DNA of 27,947 nucleotides from Caryophanales bacterium UBA2253 (GCA_002347755.1 DDXT01000077.1:1-27947); one strand, 5' to 3'; positions 1 through 8,056 are shown, numbered from the stretch's first letter. Notes: generated from the sequence alone by a model not told the origin. Numbers and translations are program-made.

Positions 1-22
1 TTGGCACTTTGTCAACAGTCTG
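1..22. repeat. End of a MITE-like palindromic element (cut by window edge)
   Basis: Positions 8-22 are, on the reverse strand, CAGACTGTTGACAAA. This matches 14 of 15 bases of the left terminus and 13 of 15 of the right terminus of the small element at 6266-6431. Bases 1-6 and 10-15 can pair around a CTT loop with one G-U pair, like the terminal hairpin of the 6266-6431 element. The remainder of the element lies outside the window, so identity rests only on this end. Confidence 0.45.
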
Positions 23-47
23 AAGCCCTTGCGCAGGGCTTTTTTTC
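23..47 (+). terminator. Rho-independent terminator
   Basis: A 7-bp stem AAGCCCT / AGGGCTT (23-29 and 35-41) with a short TGCGC loop runs straight into a T tract (40-46). It ends whatever transcription unit lies upstream of the window and separates it from the RHS gene at 85. Confidence 0.8.
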
Positions 48-84
48 GTTTAAAAATGCTGCCATACGGTAGGGAGGGGACTGA

Positions 85-1401
85 ATGAAAACCATCATCA
101 CTTATTTTCGAAACATTTTCAATCGATTCATGGACCTTGTTTGTCCAAAACTTTGGAAAGCCATTCCAACCATGTTGCTTTTGGCCTTTCTTTTCACCTT
201 CGCGGATTATTCGTTCTTAAAGAAATACCTGTTTTCCCCCGAAGAAATTGTTCATGTTCTTGGAGAGGAGACCGATCTAAGCGAAGTCGAAGAAGCTTTT
301 GAGGTAACCGGGCTGAGAACAGCCAATTCCAAGACGTACAAAAAAATCAATGATTCGTACGAATTGGTTTTGTTTGGTGAAGACGTTCACTATTTGAAAG
401 ACGGGGTCTATGAAGAGATAGACAACGAAATCGTCGAAAAGGACGATGTTTATGCCAATCAAGCCAACAAATATGAAATCACTTTCCCCAAAGCCATCAA
501 TTCCGGAAGGACCAGGGTAAGTTACGGGAATAACTATCTGGAGTGGGAGTTTTTGGGGACGAAGTCTTCCCGTGCGCAAAAGACGCAGGCCGGGAATGAA
601 CTGAGATACAGCCAAGTCTTTGATGATGTTAATTTGCAATATTCGGTCGAAAACGAGCGCATCAAAGAAAACATCGAGGTCGTAAAGCATGTCAAGGACT
701 TTCACTTTTCATATGTTCTTGGCACTGACCTTAGGATTGAAAGGCAAGGAGACGAATTGTGGCTCTATAATGACGAGCACGAATTGGTTTTCACCATCAA
801 AGAGTATTTCATGTATGACGCAGCCGGGAATTATAGCCAAGATTTCGGTTATGAGATCGTCCAAACCAATGAAACCGAATATTTGGTCACCGTCACTCCA
901 AATGATGATTACCTGAGCAAAGCCACCTATCCGGTCATCATTGACCCCGAGATCGGTTTCAACAATCTTGAAACCGATATGGGAAGCATTGACGTCAAAC
1001 TTTTTGAACCGCTTAGCCCTTATTACCCAGGTTACTACCCGGCGGATTATGGGCTGGACTACCTGACGATTAATAAAAAAAGTTCAGGCGGCGCGGATGC
1101 CAGTTCAAAACTTTATATGAACATTGCTTTTCCGTCGGATGCGCAACACCCGGGGATGAGCAATCTTCAGAACCATAATTTCCTGTATGCTTATGTTACC
1201 ATGCCAACCGACAGCGCCAGCTGCACCGGCGGCGAATGCACGGTAAACGCCAAAAAGGTTAGCGGCGTAAGCGCGTGGTGGCAACTGACCCCGGAATCGG
1301 AAATCACCACTTCGGATTTATCTGCCGTCACTTTTCATAACGACAGCGCCTTCACGCAAAAGTTTGACATCTATGATTACTTGTCAGAGAACGTTGATTA
1401 A
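85..1401 (+). CDS. RHS/YD-repeat surface protein, N-terminal part (ends at in-frame TAA)
   Basis: This is a 438-residue open frame with an excellent ribosome binding site (AGGGAGGGG, 6-7 bases before ATG). Residues about 24-50 form a hydrophobic segment after basic residues, likely a signal or membrane anchor. The rest looks like the N-terminal extracellular beta-rich module that precedes YD repeats in large Gram-positive RHS-type proteins, including a 'YPVIIDPEI' phrase near residue 285. The TAA at 1399-1401 is in the same frame as the 1566-residue frame starting at 1423, and no frameshift separates them. This is therefore most likely the 5' part of one gene of about 2,012 residues carrying a nonsense codon. 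Occasional readthrough or a sequencing error are alternatives. A short secreted product could still be made. Family-level identification is by eye. Confidence 0.75.
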   Translation: MKTIITYFRNIFNRFMDLVCPKLWKAIPTMLLLAFLFTFADYSFLKKYLFSPEEIVHVLGEETDLSEVEEAFEVTGLRTANSKTYKKINDSYELVLFGEDVHYLKDGVYEEIDNEIVEKDDVYANQANKYEITFPKAINSGRTRVSYGNNYLEWEFLGTKSSRAQKTQAGNELRYSQVFDDVNLQYSVENERIKENIEVVKHVKDFHFSYVLGTDLRIERQGDELWLYNDEHELVFTIKEYFMYDAAGNYSQDFGYEIVQTNETEYLVTVTPNDDYLSKATYPVIIDPEIGFNNLETDMGSIDVKLFEPLSPYYPGYYPADYGLDYLTINKKSSGGADASSKLYMNIAFPSDAQHPGMSNLQNHNFLYAYVTMPTDSASCTGGECTVNAKKVSGVSAWWQLTPESEITTSDLSAVTFHNDSAFTQKFDIYDYLSENVD

Positions 1402-1422
1402 TTTGGAACCAATTTCAGCCTG

Positions 1423-4400
1423 ATGCTTGAGTTTTCTCTGTCCGGAGGGCTGGATTCCTATGTCAGTTTCACCAATCCCTACTCCGCCTATGATGTCATC
1501 TCGGAAGTGAGGATCGGTTATTCGGACCTTTCCGGACTGTACGATTATTATACGTATGAGGAATTGCCATCCTCCAACTCATCGGTTTCCTATATTGCGC
1601 ATAACAGCGGGAATATGACGACGGTATTTAGCGATTTTTCGGACGGCAACCTCACCGACGCCACGCATGTCTATAATTCCAATCGATCGGACCATAACTC
1701 CAATTATGGATACGGATTCGGATTGGTGTACGAAGAATCTCTAAGCGTCTATTCATCTTCTGTGCTTAGGCTGTCCCGGGGGGACGGAAGCGTGACGGAT
1801 TTCGCCAAGAAATTGGATCCTGAGACCCAAATCTGGTATTATCTAGCCATGGACGGATCGAGGGAAAGAATTACCGGAACCAGCGGGAATTACACGCTGA
1901 CCTCCCCGGCCAATGTTTCGAAACGGTATAACTCCAACAATAAGTTATATCGGTTGTACCCGGATACCGACGATTTGAACACCTATGTTACAATAGGTTA
2001 TGATGCTTTGGGACGGGTCTCCTATGTCCAGGATTTTGATGAGGTAAGGTGTTCCTTCAACACCAAGGTCTGTCTGGCCTATAATGGTTCCACCGGTTTA
2101 CTTGAATCCATGAGCATCTATCGGATGGATAGGCATGAGGAAGAGCAGAGCGTAAAAACTGTATCTTTTGTTTATGACGCCAATGAAAGACTGACGCAAA
2201 TCAAAAAATATGACCAGATCACTTCCGCCTATTATGAAACGTGCAATATCGTCTATGAAGGAAGCGGCGGGCACATCCAATCCATAAAGGACGACTTAAC
2301 CAACGGGATAAAATTCTATTACGATGATTCCAACCGGGTTGAGAAAACCGAGTTGGTCATCCCCAACATTTCCGAAACACCTCCTTATCTGCTTTTCGAA
2401 TATGCCAATAACGGACGAAAACTGACGGTTTCCGATCCGGACGGGTTGCAAGTTTCCTATGCTTTCGATCAATATTTCCATACCAAGACCGTTATCAACA
2501 GTTTGGGATACTCCTCGTTTACCGAATATTTGGACATTTATTATCCGGAAGGAGTATTTACTTCCAATCCGAATTATGATCAAAACCACTGCGTGATTGT
2601 TTCCTCGGCCCCGCTGATCAATTATGCCAATCCAATCGATAATCACAGTTTTGAACTGGCCAACACGCCTAAAAACTGGACCACCCAATCAAGCGGGTTT
2701 TCGATCGCGGCCACATCGCTTTACGGCGAAAAAGCCCTGTGCATAAACAATCAGACGACTTCCTCCTCCGCATGGCAAACGATCAAGGTCAAGAAAGATA
2801 AAAGTTATACTCTTTCCGGATACATTGAAAACGAAAATACGACCGGAAACGGAGCCTACTTGGACGTCACGGGCAGCATTACCGTCAACAGCCGAAGCGC
2901 CGCCGTCAAAGGCTCGGTCGGTTATGTTTTGTATAATTTGACATTCACCGCTTTAAGCGACGGAGACGCAAACATATATTTGGTGAACAAATCAACGGGC
3001 GAAGCCTTTTTCGACATGCTTCAGATTGATGCCAGCACCATTGGCACCCGGTACAACCATCTGTCAAACGCTTCCTTCGAAAATGGCAATTCCGGCTGGA
3101 CCAACCTTTCAACATCCGATCTATTGGAAAACGATGGATCCGAAACCAAATTTGATCCGGATATCATGGGAGGGACCGCCGCGGGATTCCGGGGGAAAAC
3201 CATTTATCAGGATCTTCCGATGTCCGGAGATCCGGGAAACATTCTTATCTTCGGAGGATCCGCGTACTTCGATAACGGTTTGGGTAACGCGGCGGTCCGG
3301 CTGATCTTTACTTATACTGATTTCACCACCGAAACCTTTGCTTATAGTTATGACGCCAACGATCCCAACCTTCAGTATAAGATGTACAAAGCGACCGCTT
3401 CAAAACCATATACCGGGGTAAGGATCGAAGCGCAGAACATATCAACAAATGAGTTTGCTTACTTGGACAATCTCGCCGTTTACAAAGAAGGGTACGGAAT
3501 TAGCGTCGAATATACCGATTTTGGGGAAGTAGAGAGCACTTATGACGAAGTGAGCGGCTCTAGTACGGAATACCAGTACGACGCAAACGAAAACATCACG
3601 AACATTACCGTGGACAACGCGGAAACGGAAGTGAATTACCAAGCCGGGACGGACTGGGTCGAAAGCATTGCATCAAACAATGCGAGGACCGATTATTCGC
3701 GGGACGACCAGGGAAACGTGGAAGGACTGTCGCTTAAGAACACCGATGACAACCAATATCAATGTTCCTCCAGCACCGTCTATTCCGGAAACAAACTTTA
3801 TGTGACCAGCGCCACCGACGAATATGGCCGGATGACTTCCTACACTTATGATTATCTGACCGGACTTCTTTCCGGTTCGACCTTCAATAACGTTACCACC
3901 AGCTATGCTTACAACGCTTTAGGGCAAGGGACGAGCGTGTCGCAAGGATCCAAAACCATAACTTTCGGATACGACGGGAAAATGCTTTCCAGCATCACGG
4001 TTGACGGATTGGTCTACAGTTTCGAATATAACGAATATCAAGACATCACGGCCATTAAAATTGCGAACGTTACGGTTTTAAGCAATACTTATCAAATCAT
4101 CAATGACGTTTATTCGGGGTTGGTCGACACCACCACTTACGGAACGGATGAGATAAGTTTCACATATGATGATGAAAAAAGGATCACTTCCACCTTCGTG
4201 AATGATGTAAAACAAATGGATTACCTTTATGACAGTTTGGGAAACATCGCGAAAATCATTGACTTAAAAGCCGGAGTAACTTATCATTATAATTATGATT
4301 ACCAAAACCGATTGGTAACGATTCTCTCTTCCGATGGGAACGACGTAACTTACGAATACAACGAAGACGGATTTCTCGGAAGCAAAACCAACGGCAGCGG

Positions 4401-6123
4401 CGAGATCGTCTATGATTATGAATCCATTGACGGCACGGATCCGGAAGGAAAAAACAGCAACCAGGTAATATCCGAAGAAGCTTTCGGAATCTTTACCAAA
4501 AACTATGATTACAAATCAACCGGGATGCAAAAGCTTGACGCCATCGCCATTACCACCAGCGCGGCATCGGTCGTCTCAAGTTATGTTTACGACACTTTCA
4601 TTGACGGAAACAACCGTTCCTTTGAAACGCTTCGGATCAAAGAACTCCACATGGACAAAGTGATCAATGGAATATCGACGGCCCTGATCGATCTGCATTA
4701 CACTTATGACGTTTACGGAAACATCGCGACCATCAACCGCTATGACAATTCGGTCTTTTCCGGCACGGAGACTTTCCAATATGATGTTTTCAATCAGCTG
4801 ACCCATCATTACCAATATCTTAATAACACTTATTATTGGACGACTTATGAATATGACGGCCGAGGAAACATCATTTCCGTGTACAAAGAACAAGATGACG
4901 GGGTTTATTCGGATTCGCTTTTGACTTTTACTTATCAAACGACTGGATGGAAAGACATTCTTACCGCAGTTACCGTTGACGGCGTTACCGAATACATCTC
5001 TGGTTATGACAGCGCCGGAAACCCCGGTTATTACCTTGGATACATTGACGGCGTCATTTTTGAAAACCGAAATCTGACGGCGCTTTACACCCCTTGGGAC
5101 GAATTCCTTTATTCATACAATGCTTCGGGAATCAGAACTTCCAAAAACATCAACGGGGTAGTTACGAATTACGTTTTGGAAGGAAGCAAGGTCATCAAGG
5201 AAACCAAAGCCGGAACGGCGTTGCAATACTATTACGATTCCAACGATGAAATTGTTGGGTTTACGTACAACGGTGTGGCTTACGTTTATCTGAAAAACCT
5301 TCAGAATGACATCATCGCGATCGCGGATGTCAACGGGAACATCCTTGTCAAGTATTACTATGATGCCTTTGGCAACATCCTACTGGTAAATGACACCAGC
5401 GGGATTAGTTTGGGAACGAAGAACCCATTCCGGTTCAAAAGCTATTATTATGACGAGGAAACCCAGTTCTATTATCTGAACTCTAGATATTATGATCCGT
5501 TTACGGGAAGGTTCATCAGTGCGGATGATGCATCGCTTTTGTTGGGCGGGGAAGACAATCTGTTTAGATATTGTGATAATAATCCGGTTTCGTACAGTGA
5601 TCCATTTGGAGTTTTTGCAATACCCGCAATTGTCGCGTTAGCCGTAACTTCTGCGATTATCAATGCGATTGTTCAACTGGTTAGCAACATACTTGCAGGC
5701 AGAAGCGGAAGGGAAATATTTAGGGGAGTATTTGGTGCCGCAATTGGAGGGGCAGTTAATACTACCATATTAACGTGCTTGTGGTTTTTTCCCGGGAATT
5801 ATGTAATTGCAGCTTTTGCTGGCGGAGTTGTTCAGGCAATTCTTGATTTTATTGAAGGTGCATTGATTTGGAAAACAAAAGATTGGAAACAATTTGGAGT
5901 AGATATAATCTTAAATACTGCATGTAATTTAGCAGGAAATTTCCTTGGTGGAAAGGCAATTAAGGTAGGCAAAACGTGGTTCCAACCAAGACACTTCAAG
6001 AGCATTTTCACTGGTTCGTTTGGACAAAAACTTATAATGCAGTCTGGAATTGGAGCATTACTAAATGGTTTAATAAATTATATCAAGATTAAACTTTCAA
6101 AAATGGAGGAAGAAAATGATTGA
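1423..6123 (+). CDS. RHS/YD-repeat protein with variable C-terminal toxin-like tip (main part)
   Basis: This 1566-residue frame continues in phase from the 85-1401 frame. ATG 1423 has no Shine-Dalgarno, so it is probably not a natural start. Two jelly-roll, carbohydrate-binding-like modules lie at about residues 400-545 and 546-690; each opens with N-x-SFE and the second ends with YLDNLAVYKE. YD repeats follow (YLYDSLGNI, YTYDVYGNI, YEYDGRGNI, YYYDAFGNI). The RHS-associated core is at about residues 1336-1396 (FRFKSYYYD, YLNSRYYDPFTGRFISADD, NNPVSYSDPFG). The last 170 residues are AT-rich DNA coding glycine-rich hydrophobic stretches (FGAAIGGAV) and a WFQPRHFKSIFTGSFG segment. This layout is typical of polymorphic toxins with exchangeable tips, but the tip's activity is not recognisable. 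A hydrophobic, possibly membrane-active tip is inference. The downstream overlapping gene is the immunity candidate. Confidence 0.85.
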   Translation: MLEFSLSGGLDSYVSFTNPYSAYDVISEVRIGYSDLSGLYDYYTYEELPSSNSSVSYIAHNSGNMTTVFSDFSDGNLTDATHVYNSNRSDHNSNYGYGFGLVYEESLSVYSSSVLRLSRGDGSVTDFAKKLDPETQIWYYLAMDGSRERITGTSGNYTLTSPANVSKRYNSNNKLYRLYPDTDDLNTYVTIGYDALGRVSYVQDFDEVRCSFNTKVCLAYNGSTGLLESMSIYRMDRHEEEQSVKTVSFVYDANERLTQIKKYDQITSAYYETCNIVYEGSGGHIQSIKDDLTNGIKFYYDDSNRVEKTELVIPNISETPPYLLFEYANNGRKLTVSDPDGLQVSYAFDQYFHTKTVINSLGYSSFTEYLDIYYPEGVFTSNPNYDQNHCVIVSSAPLINYANPIDNHSFELANTPKNWTTQSSGFSIAATSLYGEKALCINNQTTSSSAWQTIKVKKDKSYTLSGYIENENTTGNGAYLDVTGSITVNSRSAAVKGSVGYVLYNLTFTALSDGDANIYLVNKSTGEAFFDMLQIDASTIGTRYNHLSNASFENGNSGWTNLSTSDLLENDGSETKFDPDIMGGTAAGFRGKTIYQDLPMSGDPGNILIFGGSAYFDNGLGNAAVRLIFTYTDFTTETFAYSYDANDPNLQYKMYKATASKPYTGVRIEAQNISTNEFAYLDNLAVYKEGYGISVEYTDFGEVESTYDEVSGSSTEYQYDANENITNITVDNAETEVNYQAGTDWVESIASNNARTDYSRDDQGNVEGLSLKNTDDNQYQCSSSTVYSGNKLYVTSATDEYGRMTSYTYDYLTGLLSGSTFNNVTTSYAYNALGQGTSVSQGSKTITFGYDGKMLSSITVDGLVYSFEYNEYQDITAIKIANVTVLSNTYQIINDVYSGLVDTTTYGTDEISFTYDDEKRITSTFVNDVKQMDYLYDSLGNIAKIIDLKAGVTYHYNYDYQNRLVTILSSDGNDVTYEYNEDGFLGSKTNGSGEIVYDYESIDGTDPEGKNSNQVISEEAFGIFTKNYDYKSTGMQKLDAIAITTSAASVVSSYVYDTFIDGNNRSFETLRIKELHMDKVINGISTALIDLHYTYDVYGNIATINRYDNSVFSGTETFQYDVFNQLTHHYQYLNNTYYWTTYEYDGRGNIISVYKEQDDGVYSDSLLTFTYQTTGWKDILTAVTVDGVTEYISGYDSAGNPGYYLGYIDGVIFENRNLTALYTPWDEFLYSYNASGIRTSKNINGVVTNYVLEGSKVIKETKAGTALQYYYDSNDEIVGFTYNGVAYVYLKNLQNDIIAIADVNGNILVKYYYDAFGNILLVNDTSGISLGTKNPFRFKSYYYDEETQFYYLNSRYYDPFTGRFISADDASLLLGGEDNLFRYCDNNPVSYSDPFGVFAIPAIVALAVTSAIINAIVQLVSNILAGRSGREIFRGVFGAAIGGAVNTTILTCLWFFPGNYVIAAFAGGVVQAILDFIEGALIWKTKDWKQFGVDIILNTACNLAGNFLGGKAIKVGKTWFQPRHFKSIFTGSFGQKLIMQSGIGALLNGLINYIKIKLSKMEEEND

Positions 6124-6415
6124 TTCCAATTTGACAAAGTATATAAAAGAATTAGCTATCACAAATTCAATTAAGGAGATATTGTTTGAATCGGAAAAAC
6201 CCATTTTTAAAAAGATTATTCAGGTAAAGCCCAAAAAAACATTAGCAATAAAATATTTTATTGCTCAGACTGATGACAAACCCCATTTCCAAAGATGGGG
6301 TTCGTTTATTTTCCCCAACTATCTTGAAATAACAAAAAAACACTTTTTTAGACTCGAAAAAGATATCTTTTTGGTGCCATTGTCCCATTTTATTACAAGA
6401 AAAAATGAGCGTTGA
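6116..6415 (+). CDS. Immunity-like gene, 5' part, reading into a mobile insert
   Basis: The ATG overlaps the end of the RHS gene by 8 bp and has a strong GGAGG seven bases upstream, implying translational coupling to the toxin. That is the usual position of an RHS immunity gene. The first 50 codons (ending AIKYFIA) look native. The following 49 codons lie inside the 166-bp insert at 6266-6431 and are probably nonsense tail. Removing one repeat plus insert (188 bp) joins this frame to the frame at 6433-6738 and gives an uninterrupted 144-residue protein. No family is recognised and no signal peptide is seen, which would fit a cytosolic immunity protein. That function is inferred from position only. 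Confidence 0.55.
   Translation: MIDSNLTKYIKELAITNSIKEILFESEKPIFKKIIQVKPKKTLAIKYFIAQTDDKPHFQRWGSFIFPNYLEITKKHFFRLEKDIFLVPLSHFITRKNER
6244..6265. repeat. 22-bp perfect palindrome, left copy of direct repeat
   Basis: AGCAATAAAAT followed by its exact reverse complement ATTTTATTGCT. An identical copy sits at 6432-6453. Inside the gene it codes AIKYFIA in frame. It is best read as the target site, duplicated when the element between the copies inserted. Confidence 0.9.
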
Positions 6416-6431
6416 CTTTGTCAACGCTCTG
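6266..6431 (+). mobile_element. 166-bp MITE-like element inside the immunity-like gene
   Basis: The element has no gene. Its ends are imperfect inverted repeats: CAGACTGATGACAAA at 6266-6280, against CAGAGCGTTGACAAA on the reverse strand of 6417-6431 (12 of 15 match). It contains three hairpins: AACCCCAT/ATGGGGTT (6279-6286 and 6295-6302), a 16-bp palindrome at 6357-6372, and a 10-bp stem GAGCGTTGAC/GTCAACGCTC around a TTT loop (6407-6429). It is bordered by identical 22-bp copies of a palindrome. Size, inverted termini, lack of coding capacity and flanking duplication fit a non-autonomous insertion element. A related end occurs at 8-22. The mobilising transposase is not in the window, and a duplication this long is unusual. 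Confidence 0.6.
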
Positions 6432-6453
6432 AGCAATAAAATATTTTATTGCT
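6432..6453. repeat. 22-bp perfect palindrome, right copy of direct repeat
   Basis: Identical to 6244-6265, 188 bp downstream. It restores the reading phase of the interrupted gene, coding AIKYFIA again and continuing as FSGCDETNV. Confidence 0.9.
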
Positions 6454-6738
6454 TTTTCTGGATGTGACGAAACAAACGTTTTGAAAATTCTAAACGAAAT
6501 CAATAAATTTAACGAGGAAAAAAACAACAACAAGCGTACATCTTGCATACTATTTGTTCCATCAAACATCTTCCCCGAAAGACGGCCAGAAAATCTCACA
6601 TTCTTCAATGGTATTTTGTATGTCCATATAGCTGTTTTTAATCAAGAAAGGAAACAAGTTTTCTATGACAAAGGCGATTATTATTTTGGAGTAAAGTACA
6701 TTAAGAAAGCCATTGATTTATTCGAAGAAATTTTATGA
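6433..6738 (+). pseudogene. Immunity-like gene, 3' part (separated by insertion)
   Basis: The open frame from the TGA at 6430-6432 to the stop at 6736-6738 has no ATG with a ribosome site near its beginning; only TTG 6481 could serve. It starts with the same AIKYFIA heptapeptide as the upstream half and continues through an asparagine/lysine-rich stretch (about 6505-6530) to FGVKYIKKAIDLFEEIL. Joined to codons 1-50 of the 6116 frame it makes a coherent 144-residue product. I do not recognise its family. Base composition is AT-rich, like the RHS tip, consistent with both having been acquired together. Confidence 0.55.
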
Positions 6739-6747
6739 AAGAGGTAA

Positions 6748-6849
6748 ATGAAAAAAGATCTAAATTGTGGAAAGGAAACCCGTGGAATCATTGCTGAAGG
6801 CAGTTCGGATAATGTTCCCATAAGTATGAGAAAAATATTAGGTTATTAA
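6748..6849 (+). CDS. Possible 33-residue peptide
   Basis: A GAAAGAGGT site precedes ATG 6748 by a few bases, and the frame runs 33 codons to TAA. It begins MKKDLNCGKETRG and ends MRKILGY, and starts 9 bases after the preceding frame's stop. No membrane segment or known family is evident. It could be a real small protein, or the decayed head or tail of an orphan toxin/immunity gene. The only support is the start context. Confidence 0.25.
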   Translation: MKKDLNCGKETRGIIAEGSSDNVPISMRKILGY

Positions 6850-7374
6850 TTACTAATTTTGACTTTATTTTTTAATTGTTATTTTTATTTGCTTATATTA
6901 AAAAAAATAAAGTGTATAATAAAGATTTCTTTTGGCTAATTGTCGATTCATGAGAAATAATCAAACTTGCACATGCTTTAATTCTTGTTAGTTTATTTTA
7001 AATTATTAAGCATCGAATTAAAATTCGTTTCGATGGTTAACTCAGGTACGAAGAAACGGGAGTAACAAATTGTGAAAAACCCCTAAGCCAATTATTGATT
7101 TGTACTTTGTCCTTTATGTTTTTTGGTTGCGTGAATCTTGAGAAGATTTGGCTGAGGGGGAGACCAAGAATCTATATGAACTGTATCTCTCAATGCTCGA
7201 TAACCCGAGATCGATCCAAACAACTTCCGAATTCATTGAACCGAATTCACAACTTTCCAGTTTGAATAACCAATAGGGGAGGGTTATCAAACCATATACT
7301 GGTTTAAATATAAAGTACCATATGTTTTTGTTTCCAGTATCCCTCGATTAATTTGGAATAAGTAAGGAGTAAAT
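6850..7374. other. Gene-poor AT-rich stretch with decayed coding remnant
   Basis: No intact gene is seen. A TATAAT box at 6915-6920 preceded by TG has no clear -35 or downstream gene. From about 7028 to 7276 one frame (codon register of 7142) reads protein-like: it includes VRRNGSNK, KPIIDLYFVLYVFW, then EDLAEGETKNLYELYLSML (from 7142) to a TAG at 7274. It is broken only by TGA codons at about 7072 and 7139. This looks like a degraded gene. A small hairpin AAACCA/TGGTTT lies near 7290-7306 with no T tract. No riboswitch or RNA family was recognised. Confidence 0.35.
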
Positions 7375-7572
7375 ATGCAGACATTTATGAGGATTTCTTC
7401 ACTGTTTCCAGTAGTGCTTTCTCTTTTATGGGTGGTAAAGTCAGCAATAGAAGCAAAGACAAATGAGGAACAGCGTGCCTTTCCCTGGTACAGAAAAACT
7501 GTATTTTGGGTTTCAATCTTTTTCATCGTAACGTTACTTTATGCACTATTTTTTTGGAATATTGAATATTGA
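7375..7572 (+). CDS. Small two-helix membrane protein (copy 1 of tandem pair)
   Basis: This 65-residue protein has a good AAGGAG site seven bases before its ATG. Two hydrophobic helices (about residues 5-24 and 45-62) flank a short charged loop, EAKTNEEQRAFPWYRK. The first 8 codons and the ribosome site are almost identical to those of the frameshifted copy starting at 7616, so the two are tandem duplicates. Function is unknown. Its position in an RHS island suggests an accessory or immunity-type membrane protein, but nothing in the sequence proves it. Confidence 0.6.
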   Translation: MQTFMRISSLFPVVLSLLWVVKSAIEAKTNEEQRAFPWYRKTVFWVSIFFIVTLLYALFFWNIEY

Positions 7573-7615
7573 AAAGAAAATTTCCAAACATTGAGTTTGA
7601 TGTTAAGGAGTAAAT

Positions 7616-7821
7616 ATGCAGACATTTGCGAGAATTATTGCATTGCTTCCATTAGTGATTTCCCTTATCGCGTTGACAGTTTCCTTTAAAAGATTAAAGA
7701 AAAATGAAGAACGCGCGCCTTTCCTTGGTACGAAAAAGCCTTCTTTTGGGTTTCCGTCTTTTTATCAGTAGAGCTGATTTTTGCCGTAGTATTATGGATT
7801 GTTTCGTATAAAATGGTTTAA
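7616..7821 (+). pseudogene. Frameshifted second copy of the small membrane protein
   Basis: It shares the AAGGAGTAAATATG start region and MQTF N-terminus with the gene at 7375, and the first helix and charged loop are similar. Near 7712-7718, after KKNEERA, the frame slips. The annotated frame stops at TAG 7769-7771 after 51 codons. The other frame continues as FPWYEKAFFWVSVF, then a second helix ending SYKMV at TAA 7819-7821, exactly paralleling FPWYRKTVFWVSIFF of copy 1. A single-base indel therefore explains the break. Confidence 0.65.
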
Positions 7822-8056
7822 TTTTCTCAAGAGGTTTTTGAACGCTTGGAATATGGGAACTTGAAAACCGCCATACTTTTAATTGAAATTTCGAGGGATA
7901 ATAGAAAACAGGCCGTAAATGGTTATTGATCATATCTTTTGAAAGAAATTCCGTGATCGCCATCCGAAACAGCGACGGAAAAATATCTGGAAAGCGCCAT
8001 TTGGCCAGGCAAAAACCGCTGATGGCTGGGAAAAGCAACGCATTGAACAAACCATA
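7822..8056. other. Decayed coding remnant, no intact gene
   Basis: In the frame of 7840 the DNA reads as a plausible protein (ERLEYGNLKTAILLIEISRD, then SYLLKEIP, then ATEKYLESAIWPGKNR). It is interrupted by four TGA codons and no TAA or TAG, and has no start signal. It follows in phase after the stop of the frameshifted membrane-protein copy. Treated as a pseudogene fragment of unknown family. Confidence 0.3.

Noticed and set aside
5400..6123. Prophage or conjugative element
   Set aside because: No integrase, structural phage genes, relaxase or attachment sites are visible; the RHS gene explains the composition change.
6930..7310. Riboswitch or structured RNA leader before the small membrane proteins
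   Set aside because: Only weak hairpins and one 6-bp long-range pairing (TTGGCT/AGCCAA) were found; no known riboswitch core was recognised.
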